This document shows positions 1 to 12,166 of a stretch of DNA of 36,213 nucleotides, one piece after another. The notes beneath the pieces are model-generated. The model had not been told where the DNA came from and ran no database searches. It worked only from the letters and a program-made list of their open reading frames with translations. The position numbers were made by a program, and so were the translations under genes. Positions within the stretch are counted from its first letter, which is position 1, and each line of letters starts with the position of its first letter. The DNA comes from Acanthaster planci (lineage: Eukaryota > Echinodermata > Asteroidea > Valvatida > Acanthasteridae), in assembly GCF_001949145.1 (NCBI RefSeq), contig NW_019091355.1:57720-93932 (forward strand), in the 5' to 3' direction.

Positions 1-3
1 GGG

Positions 4-24
4 TTGTTTGTTTGTTTGTTTGTT
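4..24. repeat. (TTTG)n microsatellite at left edge
   Basis: About five tandem TTTG units are visible at the very start of the window. This is a simple repeat and has no coding value, although an open frame reads through it. Confidence 0.8.
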
Positions 25-205
25 CTATTCGGCTGTGCTCGAGCTCGCCAGCGCGTGTCGCCTGCTGCACGGTACGCCGGCCAAAACTGTAAAACAAGTC
101 TTGCCACAATTCAAAGCTATACTTTCTGGCATGCCAGAGCTCAACGAGCGCCTTGCTATGTACCATCTGTTTTCCAAGGATGGATTTGCCCCAGGGAGAT
201 GTTAA
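25..205 (+). other. Unassigned GC-rich open frame, possible exon or transposon fragment
   Basis: One frame stays open through this stretch and ends at TAA at 203-205. It reads as a plausible amphipathic helical protein, with the segments LELASACRLLHGTPAKTVKQ and PELNERLAMYHLFSKDGF. GC content is clearly higher than in the AT-rich DNA that follows, and codon use looks protein-like. I do not recognise the family. No strong acceptor or donor is obvious and the left side is cut by the window edge. It could be the 3' exon of a gene to the left or part of a transposon ORF. It ends exactly where a hairpin MITE begins, so the original reading frame may have been interrupted by that insertion. Confidence 0.35.
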
Positions 206-382
206 TTAATTTGGGATTTTTGCCCTGCCCGACTTGTATTACAAGTGTGTGCCCCGAACCCACTTTTTGATTCCCAACCGATTTCGTTTGTGGGTTTTTT
301 CACTAGCCTTCGGGGGCAAACACTGAGTATACAGTATTAATATTGTAATACACGTCGGGCAGGGCAAAAATCCCAAAGTAAT
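205..382. mobile_element. 178-bp hairpin MITE with 39-bp terminal inverted repeats
   Basis: The arms at 205-243 and 344-382 are reverse complements over 39 bases with two mismatches. Their shared core is TTTGGGATTTTTGCCCTGCC. The roughly 100-base interior has no ORF. Short length, long perfect arms and lack of coding capacity are typical of a miniature inverted-repeat element. Target duplication is unclear; a TTAA lies at the left border. Confidence 0.75.
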
Positions 383-2871
383 CCCCATCTGTTTAACAAC
401 CAAAAAATATTTCGCTGGTAACCCATATCCTTAAAACGCTGTGTACTGCAGTACAGGCGGTTGATTATTCATACTATCGTTGGCGCTTGGTATGATCAAA
501 TAATAACTTCAAATTTAATGCTTGCGCAATTGCTTGTATGACTTTACACAGAAAAGTGTTTTATGAGATCTCATGATCACTCCTTGGGATGAAACACGAG
601 CGCATTTTGTTTTTCGTGAACTTAACCGGGGAGCTGTCCTGTGTTGGTCAACATTAGTGGACAGTCTTAACCAAATTTGTAAAGAGACTTGGAAAACTGA
701 TGTTTTGAGGTGACACAATAAAACTACAAACATCATTGCATGGATAATGTAAAAGTGCAAAACAAAATTTACAAATTCACGACGGCAAAACTGAGTACAT
801 CTAATAGTAGATATTTTTCCTTCTATTTCCTGGTCACTGCAATATAGAGGCTGAAAGTTGACCCCTGATGGTGCACTTCTGGAACCCTTGGATAGGAAAA
901 ATAACGTTCAAAGATTTTAGAATATGTAATATTTTTTCGTTCAGTTTCTTCTTAAAAAATCCAACTTGGGAAAAAGGGCTTTGAAAACTATTTTCTAGTA
1001 CAACAATTTATAGAAACTGAAAAATTACCTGACCTAAAAGAGAAATATCCTGCCAAAAATTGACCCATCACTTCCAAAATCTAAAATATATGAAGAACAC
1101 TGCAATACAGCAGTCTCGTACGCAGATAAATAGTTACGGTTTGAAATTTTATGGTAGTCTCTGGGAAAAAACAAAATAAAACAGATCAAAATGTTTTGCA
1201 CATTTTCGGATACTTTATAAGTTAATAAACATAAAGCAATATTCCACTTTTCTAAAAGATTCTAATATTTCATCTGACTTTTGCTGACAACAACTGCGTG
1301 ATGTCAACTCAACGGAATCCGGAACCCATCGACTGCAGGTACTACGTGAATCTTTGCAAGGTTGTACAATCATGTTTTTCAAGAAAGCATGGGGTGGTTT
1401 CCGAGTAATGAATTATTTTTTTCAAAAAGTATCGAACGTGATTGGACGGCCAAATGTAAAATCCCCATAGGCGGACCGTCAGAGTGCGTAATGGTAGTCT
1501 GGGAGCCTAATGGAACAGCAGCAATTATTGTTATCAGATTATGGCGTTGGGTTTGGGCACCAGACAGGCATAGTTAAAAAAAAAACCGAAGGGAAATACC
1601 CTTTCATATCATATGCGGGCTTCAGACCTTGTATGGTTGCCAGACCTATGATTCAGTGAATTTTTAACGGGTTTCTCCGTGATAACATCTTGCATTACTT
1701 GTTTGAAAGAGGCTACAAGGGAGAAAGTAAGTAGTGTTACTTTAAACACAAACTGTATCAAGAAAAAAAAAGGTTTAACTCATATTTTTAGTCGAGATTT
1801 CTGCAGGGCTCAAACTTCGGAACAACGTACGTTAGAATCCGCCATCTTGCGTTGCTACACCAGGCATAGGCCATGTACATGTATAGTACTGTACATGTAT
1901 GTTAGCCCTACGACGCGAACGTGCATTACGAAATTAAAATCAGGAAGCGTCATACGCATATGTATTGGTGACTAGTCGACTAGCAACCACAAAATTGCGC
2001 AACTGCATAAAAACAGACGTGTACTACGTGAATCATTTTTATATGCTTTTGTTGTACTAGCACGGCAACTGACAACATGTAGGCTACATATATGTAGGCC
2101 TAATTAATTGCCATGATTGCATGACTTAGAAATTTCAGCACGACAGATGTTCATTTGATGCCACTGCTCATATTGTCAGTGGACGTGCATAAATTTGTAT
2201 TCATGAATGGAAGTCTGACCACGTGGCAATTTTAGACTGTATTTATCTCACTTAGCTTGAAAAAAATACCCTGGAATCACAAAAAGAAATACGTCAATGT
2301 TGGAATCCATTTGGTACAACAGGCACCACTTTAATTTTTTCCTGCAGCAACCAGTTACTCCAATTGGCTATCTAAAAGCAAGAGAATGTCCTAAAAAAGT
2401 CAAATTTAGCAGTGAAAATACTGAGGTATTCGCTCAGAAAACACTTAAAATTTTCAGAATTTTCAGACTAGTCTTAGAGGATTTATGCACAGGGTGTCCA
2501 GTGGTATCTGTGTAAATGCACGTTTATATGGAATTCTTTCCAGAAGGATAAGTCTTGCAACTTTTGGGGGCACTGAAAAAAATGAACTCAATAGAAAACC
2601 TAAACCCCAACTTGAAGCCATCTTGTCCTGCAGAGAGTCCCATTCCTGGTGCTATTGCACCGTATTGTCACGCGATCACTCAGTTACAAGTTAATTTTCT
2701 AATTTTATGGTATCAGTTCAGTGCTGGTGTTTAAAAAAGTGAAATGCAACTGGATGACAGTACAATTTGCATTTCTTTTATAAAAAGATCCTTTTGTTTC
2801 AAATTGAATAGTCATTCGATTGTTTTGAGGTAAAGCTTTCATAAGTTATAAATATTGTCTGCTATCAACAG
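383..2871. other. Upstream AT-rich DNA, nothing recognised
   Basis: No exon, repeat family or promoter signal could be supported here. Open frames are short, without family resemblance or splice context. Two TACATGTA palindromes lie at about 1873 and 1891. Non-coding first exons of the downstream TNIP-like gene may lie here but cannot be placed from sequence alone. Confidence 0.5.
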
Positions 2872-2888
2872 GAAAGAACACATCAATC

Positions 2889-2906
2889 ATGAAATTCTTC
2901 ATATAA
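2889..2906 (+). promoter_or_regulatory. Five-codon upstream ORF before the TNIP-A start
   Basis: An ATG at 2889 opens a frame of five codons closed by TAA at 2904-2906, 12 bases before the chosen ATG. It follows a possible 5' UTR splice acceptor (CAACAG, ending 2871). If this exon is transcribed as modelled, the short uORF could damp translation. The chosen start is a double ATG at 2919 and 2922. Confidence 0.35.
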
Positions 2907-2918
2907 ACAAATACATGT

Positions 2919-5900
2919 ATGATGGAAGATGCAAGACCCGATCACATCAAGGAGGTCAACATCACCTCCTCATTTAAGGGACCTCCAGGAAGGTTAGGTG
3001 GGTAAAAGATGTACCTCATTAAATGAGGACTGTGTGTCAAATGTGGAAAAGATTAACAAGTGGCTGTGCTTTAGATGAGATTCCGGTAATGTACATACAA
3101 AATCTGGCTGTGCATCTTTCCACTGACAGCTACTTGTACATTTACATGCATGGATGCATACATTTATGTACCAATGAACCATCAATCTATTCAGTTGTCT
3201 GTCATACTGCGTAATCCTTTGATCTTGCAGGAAATCTCATGCTTGATTCCTATTCAAAGCAATGTTCTGCAATTTTGAATCAGATCATTAGGCAAGATCA
3301 TCTGATGGCTCAGTGATGATTTATCAATCAAAATTTGTAAACACATCTGTATACAATGGTTTCTGACTTCAGTGTTCATGTTTCTCCACCGAATATTTTT
3401 AGAATGCAACCCAAACGACAAAGACACCAACGCTGATCAACCATCCCCTGATGACCCAACCTCTGGCCCTGGACCAACAACTACATCATCATCATCATCC
3501 ATTGGTACCCTCTCAGAAGAATTTGAACATCTCTCAGCGCATCTGATGAGCAATCACGGAGACCCGGTAAACACTTCATTGCGACATGATGTAAGCAACA
3601 CAGCATGATTTAGGATTATTTGACAGAGTGATAAAAACAAATGAGAGAAACTGCAGAAGGGGCTGTTGCAAGGGGGGCTTTAAAGTGAGGTCTAGATTAT
3701 ATTTACTCCAGATCAGAAATTATATTGGGTATTTAATATGAGCATTTAGATATAGAAGTCTTGAACTGATACTGAGAGCCTTTAATTCATGTCATGCTCA
3801 TTCAATTTGGGGTAATGACATTTGCTTTGTTTATACAGCATTTTGACGTCGTCAAGCAAACGCTTACTCTTATCATGTAAAGTGTCTGCCTCCCATAGAC
3901 TTTTTGTACCACTCAGCCTTTGGGCCTCATGGGTCAGTGAGACACTATATTATTCCATGTTATGCTTGTGCAATGAGTAACATTACAACTGTACATGTAA
4001 GTTTTATGTTTGATTAGAAAATATGGTACATCTCTTAATTCCTCCAAAAAGTGTTTCTCCCCCCTCAAAAAAATCTTTGCTCCTCCCTTTCCTCCCCTTA
4101 AGCAACATGTACTTGTAAAATCTGTTGCTGCCACCGTTGCTTCCTATAACCTCAAGTGAAAAAGATCATACAGATTTAAAGGTTTGGGACTTGGACAGGT
4201 TTGTCATGATTTTTTCAGTGTTTTTAAGTACCAAACAAGTTCCATTCAGTTGCTTGGATTCCCAGCACTGTGAAGTTGACTCCAACAGTTGTAATCTAGT
4301 TGCAAGTGGGGGTGGGAGAATGGATAATTATGTGAAAGATGAGTAATGAACCATTTATTGTAATTTTCCATTTTTCAAGCATCTTTCCTTGCCATGAACT
4401 TTGCCTTGGTTTTGGTATTATTAATATGGAAAGATTTTTTAGTTCAGTATGTTGGGCACTTAATGCTGCATTTGGTTTTTGTTGGCCAGGTTCTTCCTGA
4501 TCGTCCTGAGGTATCCATGCAGATTCATAATGTTGAACTTGCGCTGCAGAGTTTATCCAAAGGCAATGTGGCCACTGAGATCACGGCTCACCTGACAGAA
4601 CTTGTGCCGAAGATTATCCGTTTGGAGCGCAAGGTCAAAACACAGACGGTATGACAATCTCACAATCATACATACGTTTTATATTGTTTTCTTGCCAAAC
4701 TGAAATTGTTTTATTTTGGTTTCAGAGTCTTTTCTTCAATTTAAATTTTTGTTTCCATGAAGTTTTTGAAGTTTTTAAATGAACAGTATTTCAAACTTTT
4801 TTGGCCAAGTTCGTTTCAAATTTTTTCATTGTTTTGTTCAATGTTTTAACCAAGATTCTTCAGGCTTGTGGATTTTTTTCTCCACACTCACCATACTGTG
4901 GTGCCATTTTAGTGCATGTAGCAGCCACAGTCTGGCCTTTGTGCTGGTTTTTTCCTCTTTGGATGTGGTTTTTATCCTTATCTGTTTCATGACAAGGTTA
5001 CTTACTGTATCAAAATTGAATAACTAACCCACTCGCACCTGTATTTGTTAGTTCCCAGCGTCTTATATAAATCTACATGTACCGTGTGTACTGCACTAGA
5101 GGATGTGATGTGTGCCACGTCAAAGTTTACTTGATATTCATTTCTCATAGGACATTGGGAAGTCCCTCTCATTCTCGTGGGGTGTTTCCCCTTCTGAGCA
5201 ATTCCACGAGTGAAGTGCAATATGAAATGCCTCAACTTATGTGAAACACCATGCTGTAAAATCAGGGGCGGATGGGGGAACAAATAGTTATTCATCCTGT
5301 CTAGTTTTTGAGGATGTATGTGGCACAGCTGAAGAGTTTGGGAGTGTTTTTGATCAGGATTTTGCAGTGCTACACTCTGGCTGTGCACACTCCAGTTGGC
5401 ATTCAATGAATGAGCGACCCCATTGTGTTGGAATTTCTAATGGGCCTTTCAGCCAAGCCAGCCTTTTTTCTAGGGGAATTACAGCGCAATGTGGCAGCCA
5501 TAGTGCCTTTGGACAGAACTGGTGCACGTGGTGGTGGTGTCCTGTTAGGATGCCGCAATGATTTAGAATATCGAAAAAAACCAGAATTTGAACAACCTGA
5601 TGTGGAAAACCTTTGGGTATTCAAGCTGTAGCAGAAATTGGAGACAAAGTTTTTGCTTCTGACCACAAGTCCCTCAAGGTTATCCTACCTGTTTGGTGCA
5701 ATCCAAAACCACACATGGTCAAGCGTCCTGTCTTCAATTACCGCAAGGCAGATTAAATGACTTAAACCAAACACTTGCATGCGCTCCATGGCATCTGTTG
5801 GAGGCAGCAGACAACTGTAATGAGGCAACCTCTCTCTTCTATGACTTTGTGGAGGCTGCAGTAAGAGATGTTGTCCCGATAATCCGACCGCGTCGCCTTC

Positions 5901-8900
5901 CCCTCCCTGGTTTGACAGCGAGTTGAATGCAACCCTTAAGAAGAAGCCCATTGTTTCCAGGTATCAGTTGCAAGGCCAGGAGCTAGAGAGAGTGTGTGTA
6001 CAGAAAGATCTTGGAATTTATATTGACACATGACTTAACTTTGTTCACCATGTTGAGTTTATTATCAAGAAGGCTAATCGCGTTGAGCATGTTCTCGGCA
6101 CATTGTACTATTTCTTGATAAGGCCTCAACTTGAATACTGTACAATTGCTATTAACTCTATTTCACCGTACCAAGCAACTAAGATAGAACGCAGGTTTCT
6201 TTATTTTATGTATAAAACTCTAGGTCCCGACAATGATGTACCCATTCCTGACTACCAGAATCTTTGTTCCCGGTTTAGATTTGTTCCATTTTTCTCACCG
6301 ACTTATCGTAAATGACTGTTTATTTTTGTACAAGGTATTCCACAATCATTTCACTGTTACTGACGCTATTCCTTTTAGCCTTTACACTCCATCATGCAGG
6401 ACAAGATTTGCTGACAAACACATTCTGCACATCCCACGGAGTCGCATTGATGTTGTTAAGAGAGGCTTCGTCTCTAGAATCTCTACAACATACAGTGGGC
6501 TCCATGGGAGGTGTGATTTGTTTGGGGCGGCAAGTCTTGCTTGCTTCCGTAGCGAAATCTACCAAGCTCTCAGACTAAGTAACTTATAAATACCGGAACT
6601 GAAATTCACTGCATTTAATATTTAACTACTCCATCGCATATGTCGCATATAGTGTTGATACGTGTAATTTAAATAATATATCTTTTATTTGTGTTTCATT
6701 TGAATCTTCTCCTTTTAGGCTATATTCTCTGAATTTATAAAAGTACATATATATATTTATTGTCTTATATTTCAATTTCTAGTTTTTGTACCTTTCCTGT
6801 AAGTGGCAATTTTCTTGCTGTTGGAAACAATTAATAAATGATGTTTTAAATAGAAATTCAAGCAAAAGGTTCGTAAGATTTTTTTGTTAATAGAAATTAG
6901 GCAGCAGGGAAACAGCAAAATATAGATTAATGGGACAAAAGGTATTTCCAAATAAGTTTGTCTTTTAGGTCATTTAACTTGGAATTAAAATTAAAACTCC
7001 AACCTTTAGTTTTGAGAATTTGCCTTAAATGAATTTACTGGGAGAAGGGACCTTTCACAACAGTCAGTGTCACCTTAGTCTGTTTAATATGAACATGACC
7101 ATAACTTGTAAACAAGATTAACTTTACTGAGTTCTTCTGCCATTTAAAACATGTTTTCATTGTGAATTATCTCAAAAGTGATCACCGAGTTATATCCAAG
7201 CACCTTCCAAATCAGGCAAGGAGTTCCTTGGTTTAGAAGTAATCAAGATCTCGATCTGGGTTTGAACTTTACTTGTGAATTGCAGATTAAGCAAAAATGT
7301 GGATAATTTGTCTTTCAGATTTTACGTGGGATCTTTGAAGAGGAGAACCAAAATCTCAAGAGTGAGGTTGAGTTGATTAAAGAAGAGCGAGATAACATCA
7401 AGTAAGCATAGTTTTATGTTGTAGCAAGTACATTGTGATCAAGTAGGTAATGAAAACTCACTCAACACGTCAGTCCGCATGTAAGTTGAACCTAGTTCGT
7501 AAAGATGAAGAGTAAGGAAACTATCCACTGTCTTTAAATGACTTGTGTAGATTTCATTGAAGAAAAGAAAAACTATTAATTCCAGTTTCATATAGAGCAC
7601 AATTAGTCTGACACTGAGAAATGTGCTCAGTTAAAATCTTCAAAGAAAGTTTCATTACTTTTCTTCATCAGAGAAGAGAACAGGAAGTTACTGGAGGAAG
7701 TAGCGGAGTTGAAACGGGCTAAGGAAGATGAACATCTTGGAGGATTTGACTATGTTACCAAGAAAGAGGCTTGTGAGATCAAATATGCTGAGAAAAAGGT
7801 ACTTTGATTATTTTGATATGGTATCTTCAGTGTTACCTTGGTATATGTATTCTGTTCTATTCCATGTTATTAAACTTTAAGAAATGCATCAAGTCGAAGA
7901 ATGAGGTAGAAGGAAGAGTGGGTCATTGAAACTGCTGCTGTCACATGGACTATGGACTATGTGAGATATTGTGTGCCCTGCCTGTGGTTAATGCCATTTT
8001 TTCTGTCTTTTTCTTGTAGGAAAAAGAGAAACACCGTAGTGTACAAGGCCCAGCAGGAGTCAGCGAAGAAGATCACTCAATCCTGCAGCGGAAATATGCC
8101 TCCCTCAAAGGACAGATTGAAGAGGTAAAGAAATAACAAACACAAATTATTATCAGGTTCTACAAAAAATATTTTATGTTAACACCTACTATTGTGGAGG
8201 AATCAATTTTAGATTTACATATTACACCACAATGTAGTAATGATGAATGGGAAAGTATTTGTGTGAGAGCGAAAACGGTTTCCATGGTCGTAAGGAATGC
8301 TGACGGCAGGCATGATGTCAAAAGCTGACAATCATAGAAGAGGTGGTGTGTGATGTCATTCTGAAAGAAATTTTAACAGAATGGCATTCTTAACTCAGGA
8401 AAATGGTGGTGATAGTGGTGATGCTCTTGAAGCTAAATTGTGACTTCAATTAGATGTATTTTGTTTGTAGTCATTTTTTGGACATTGGAGGCATTACTTT
8501 TAAGTAATATGAAAAAATGGGCATAATGTGTGTTACTGAGCAAGAAAGATATGTTGTATGCCTGTCATGCCATTATACATTTTGTATGGGCCTACTCTGG
8601 CAGCTAAGTGCAAATAGTTGGCACAAGTTCAACTTCGCCGACTGTCACTCTGCCTGTTTGCGTCAGGTGGGAAAATCCCAGACAAAACATTTCCATATGT
8701 CAGCCTCTAGTGTCGGGGGCCTTTTGGAGACGTCGGTTATTGCAACAGTTATATGGAAAACAGGCATAATTTGTAGTCCATATTTTCTCCCTGTCTTTGG
8801 TGATAAATAGCAGGACTATTTCAGAAAAGTACCAAATAGTTTGTAACACTGTATAATTTCAACTGATATTTATGTTTGGTTTGCAATTTTGTATTGCATA

Positions 8901-11900
8901 GATTGTGAAAGTGAATCATTCTTGGGATGAGCATTACAGAACCATGAAAGCTCAGCTAGAGGCCCGTATCAACATCCTCCAAAAAGAACTGGATGATGCA
9001 AAGAATCAGATATTGATGCTGGAGAAAGAACAGAAAGTTGGAGATGACATGATGGTACACGAAAAGGCAAGGATCGAGAAAGCTGAGGTGAATATAAAAG
9101 AGAGAAATGAAATGTGGAACCTAGTTATAAGCAGATGTCAAGACATGATTTAGTGCTCTGAAAGTGGCTCGGAATGAGTTTAAAGCTGAAGTTATTAAAG
9201 TAAAGTGTTTGTGCAACAGAGAAAGCTCTAATTTTTAAAAGGGCCTAAGAAATTGGCAAAATTTCCCTTCACTCACGAGTGAATAGAGTGTTTGAATGCG
9301 GCTGATTATAACAGATTATGATATGATCCTGGAACAAAGTGGAGAAGGTAGCTATAAAATAAAGATACCAAGGACATCAGAAGGATCTCGACATTATAAC
9401 TTTTATCACTGATGATTGTATTTGTATAACTACCAAAATTTACAGAAAGAGCATGCAGGAGCACTAGCAGAAGCTGTTGCCATCAATCAGAAATGTGAGA
9501 AGCTAGAACGCTATGCTCGCACACTGACTGGCCAACGTAATGAGATGGAAAGAGAGATCAAACGCTTGAATGAGGTAGCTGCTTGAAATTTTTGATTATC
9601 AACTGTAAAATTAATTTTCTTATAGTGTTATGCTTTGTTGTACTTCTGTAAACTTTTCTAACAAGTCAAGAGGTTTTCTTAATTTGTTCCACCTTTTGTT
9701 TCTTGTATCTGAAAAATGTGGAGAGAAAAAAGGGGCTGATATTAGTACATAGCTTACTAAACATGGATACTATTGCCATTCATACTGTTACATTGAATAC
9801 ACTGGCACTGATTAAGAGACATGTTCCTTGTCACCTTATTTAGGCCCTTGCCAAGAAAATCAGAAACAGTGAAGAAGAGTCAGCAGGAATCTACTCTGAA
9901 CAACAAAGAGAACAGCGTGCCTCTTCCCCATCAGCCAGTCATCAGCAGGGACAGCATGACCAGACTCGTCTAATTGGACATCAAAAGGGAGTTCATGAAA
10001 TGACAGAAGCTGAGATGAAAGAGGAGATTGAGCTGCTGAGACAACAGGTCAGCTTATTAGCATAGCAGTTGCTATGGCAGATAACATCAGGCAATGACAA
10101 AAATGATTGTCATGGAAACAGAAGGGACTTTATTAAATGATAAAAGCTGAGAAAAGACAGCGTTTTGAACTCCTAAAATGAAGACAATTAGTAAAATGGT
10201 TGTTCTCACAGTAAAGTAGCAGAGTTAAATTGAAAGGTTTACTGTGTATGTTTAATGTGTCTCATTGCATGATGAAGCTTTACATATTTGCAGCCTTCTT
10301 TATAATTTATAATTTGATGCCACATATAAACAAGAAACATCAAATCTGATGTGATTTAGGAAACACATTTGTTTAAAAGTCATCGACATCCAAGTATTCT
10401 AGATAACCAACCATTTGACTCCCTGATGTGACGTACTTTCATAAATCAGGAATGGTAATATTCCTTTATATACCAATAGATTTTGAATTCTGTGACATAT
10501 AGAATGAAGTTTTCCAGTCAGACTTCACTCATGAGCGTCAGGACCGGCAGCGTGTAATAGGGGAACTTGATGTCATGCAAAAAGAGCTCCGTCGAACCAA
10601 GAAACTCCTCAAGCAATGTGGGCAAGAGGTAAGACAACAAGATTTTATCAGGCCAGCATTGCCTTACAGATAAATTCAAGAACTTAAAAGAAAGGCCAGT
10701 TACAAGTAATTACTTAGGATGTTGTTTGTGCTATCTGCAGGTAGTGTACCAGGATCCAACACTGACTCACCTGCAACGTGATCGTCATCACTATTCAGCT
10801 TCGGTCTGTATTCACTCATCCAAATAGCCATTCATGTTAGTTTTAAATTCCGCAGGATAATCATTGACCAGGCTTGTCAAGATAGAGCCAAGTGGAGCTG
10901 CAAAAAAAACAATTGTGTGAAGAAAAGGGGCAAATTATTGCGCCTGACATGTCCAGATACTGGATAATTCCTTTAAAATACAGCACAATAATTATTTTGC
11001 ACATTTGCCGGTATTTCAGACTTTTAGGCAAATATCAGAATGTTGGTGTTAGTCATGCATTTTTAAAAAATTAAAAAGTGTCTGATAATGAAATCTAACA
11101 AAAGAAGACAGGGATTGTCAAATGCCATTGAAATGATGAATTCTACATTGTATGTTTAGGCCCCTCCACATGACTATGGCTATGTTGTCTATCAACAACC
11201 CCCAGCTAGACACAACCGACCAGTGTACCCACAGGAGGTATGTACATTTTGATGATTGTGAGAACCCCATTTTATACAAAGCACTCAATTCCATGAAAAA
11301 AAGTAGTACGGTATTGACATAAAAGAGTGAAGTAGTGTAGATCAATACATTGTATTTGTCTACTGAAACAGTGGAATTAATTACATTATTTGATTTTTGT
11401 CTCAACATTAAAGCACTAATTTAGCAAGAACAACCTGAAATTCATTTTAAATATTTTCATCCTCACTGTCGTTTTCTTTTTGAAAAAGTCCGGTCGGCTG
11501 ATTCCTCATGGCCAAGGCAGACGAACCTACAACCTAGCTGCCAATGATGTTTACATTGATGGTGATGATGTTGAGATGGATGGCGGGCCAAGAGTTAGTG
11601 TGGAATTCAATGAAGCATTCAGTGATGCTAACCCAACTGAGAATGACCAGAACAACCGGATCTGCCCAAGGTCAGTTCAAGTCATTAAATGACCATACTT
11701 AAGGTTTGTCAAGTGTCTCATTAGTCGGTTCATAGGTCACCTCAGACCAATTCATAGTATGCTACAAAGAAGTTTCTGGTTGAAATTATTTTACTAGTTA
11801 CAACACTGGATCAAATTGGGAAATTAGGTCTGTTAAATGGCAGGTTGAAAGTCAGCTCAGATCAGTGTGTGATCGTAAGTCAGTAAGATCATGATGTAGT

Positions 11901-12166
11901 CATAGCCTGAGTAAGTTCAGGTGACAGTCTAGTCATAAGTCAATTCAGGTCATTGATTGGTATTTTCAATTAATCAGTTAATGCTGTTGTAACTACATGT
12001 TGGTTGATTCAACTTTTTTCATCATGTTAACCATTCCTTTCTTGAAATCACTTTTTTCTCAATTTAAATTCTTTTTATATTGACTTTTTCTTCCATTAGA
12101 TGTGAAAGGACTTTTGACAATGACCCAGACTACCATGTTCACATCAACACCTGTCTGGATAACTAA
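2919..12166 (+). CDS. TNIP1: TNIP/ABIN-family ubiquitin-binding adaptor (TNIP-A), 14 coding exons
   Basis: Exons: 2919-2997, 3403-3566, 4490-4648, 7319-7401, 7672-7798, 8020-8124, 8902-9087, 9446-9574, 9844-10047, 10503-10628, 10741-10803, 11160-11237, 11489-11670, 12100-12166. Phases join into 583 residues (human TNIP1 is about 636). Residues 82-240 are mostly coiled coil. ABIN homology domain 1 starts near residue 240 with VNHSWDEHYRTMK, closely matching the TNIP1 region that in vertebrates recruits A20. The UBAN is at about 405-450, with D419, F420, E423 and R424 in the DFxxER core. A Pro/Tyr-rich stretch follows. The C-terminus is an NOA-type CCHC zinc finger: C560, C563, H576, C580. By family, the protein binds Met1/Lys63 ubiquitin chains in the cytoplasm and restrains NF-kB and cell-death signalling. 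The first exon and its GTGGGT donor are the least certain part, and the exon 11 donor (GTCTGT) is weak. Whether it is orthologous to TNIP1, 2 or 3 is unresolved. Confidence 0.88.
4649..7318 (+). other. Intron 3 of the TNIP-A gene, host of a LINE
   Basis: This 2.7-kb intron runs from donor GTATGA to acceptor TTTCAG. Most of its length is the LINE remnant listed separately; the rest is AT-rich and shows no exon. Confidence 0.75.
5470..6850 (+). mobile_element. Decayed APE-type non-LTR retrotransposon with missing RT core
   Basis: Broken frames on the + strand resemble consecutive parts of a LINE ORF2. At 5505-5632 there is an endonuclease-like stretch with TGARGGGVLL. At 5650-5700 there is a second endonuclease piece with SDHKSLKV. 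At 5715-5960 there is the endonuclease-RT linker, with an FNYRKAD motif and a WFDSELNATLKKK motif. The frame then jumps, near 5995, to the C-terminal RT/thumb region (QKDLGIYID, then FLIRPQLEYC at 6112), which continues to a stop at 6587-6589. The catalytic palm (YxDD region) is absent, so there has been an internal deletion as well as several frameshifts and stops. A probable 3' tail ends near 6850 around ATTAATAAATGATG. The clade is CR1/Jockey/Rex-like by general resemblance only. It lies in the same orientation as the host gene. Confidence 0.8.

Noticed and set aside
5002-5406. 134-codon open frame on the minus strand
   Set aside because: It lies in an intron beside a LINE remnant on the other strand, with no domain, no splice context and no conserved pattern.
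8517-8810. 97-codon open frame in the TNIP-A intron
   Set aside because: No family resemblance; inclusion would add unmatched Cys-rich sequence between two in-phase coiled-coil exons.
10892-11074. 60-codon open frame between TNIP-A exons
   Set aside because: It does not continue the coiled-coil or linker phases and contains no usable acceptor/donor pair; it is intronic.
11700-11960. Cluster of AGGTCA/AAGTCA-like half sites in the last TNIP-A intron
   Set aside because: The spacing is irregular and the words look like a degenerate simple repeat rather than nuclear-receptor elements.
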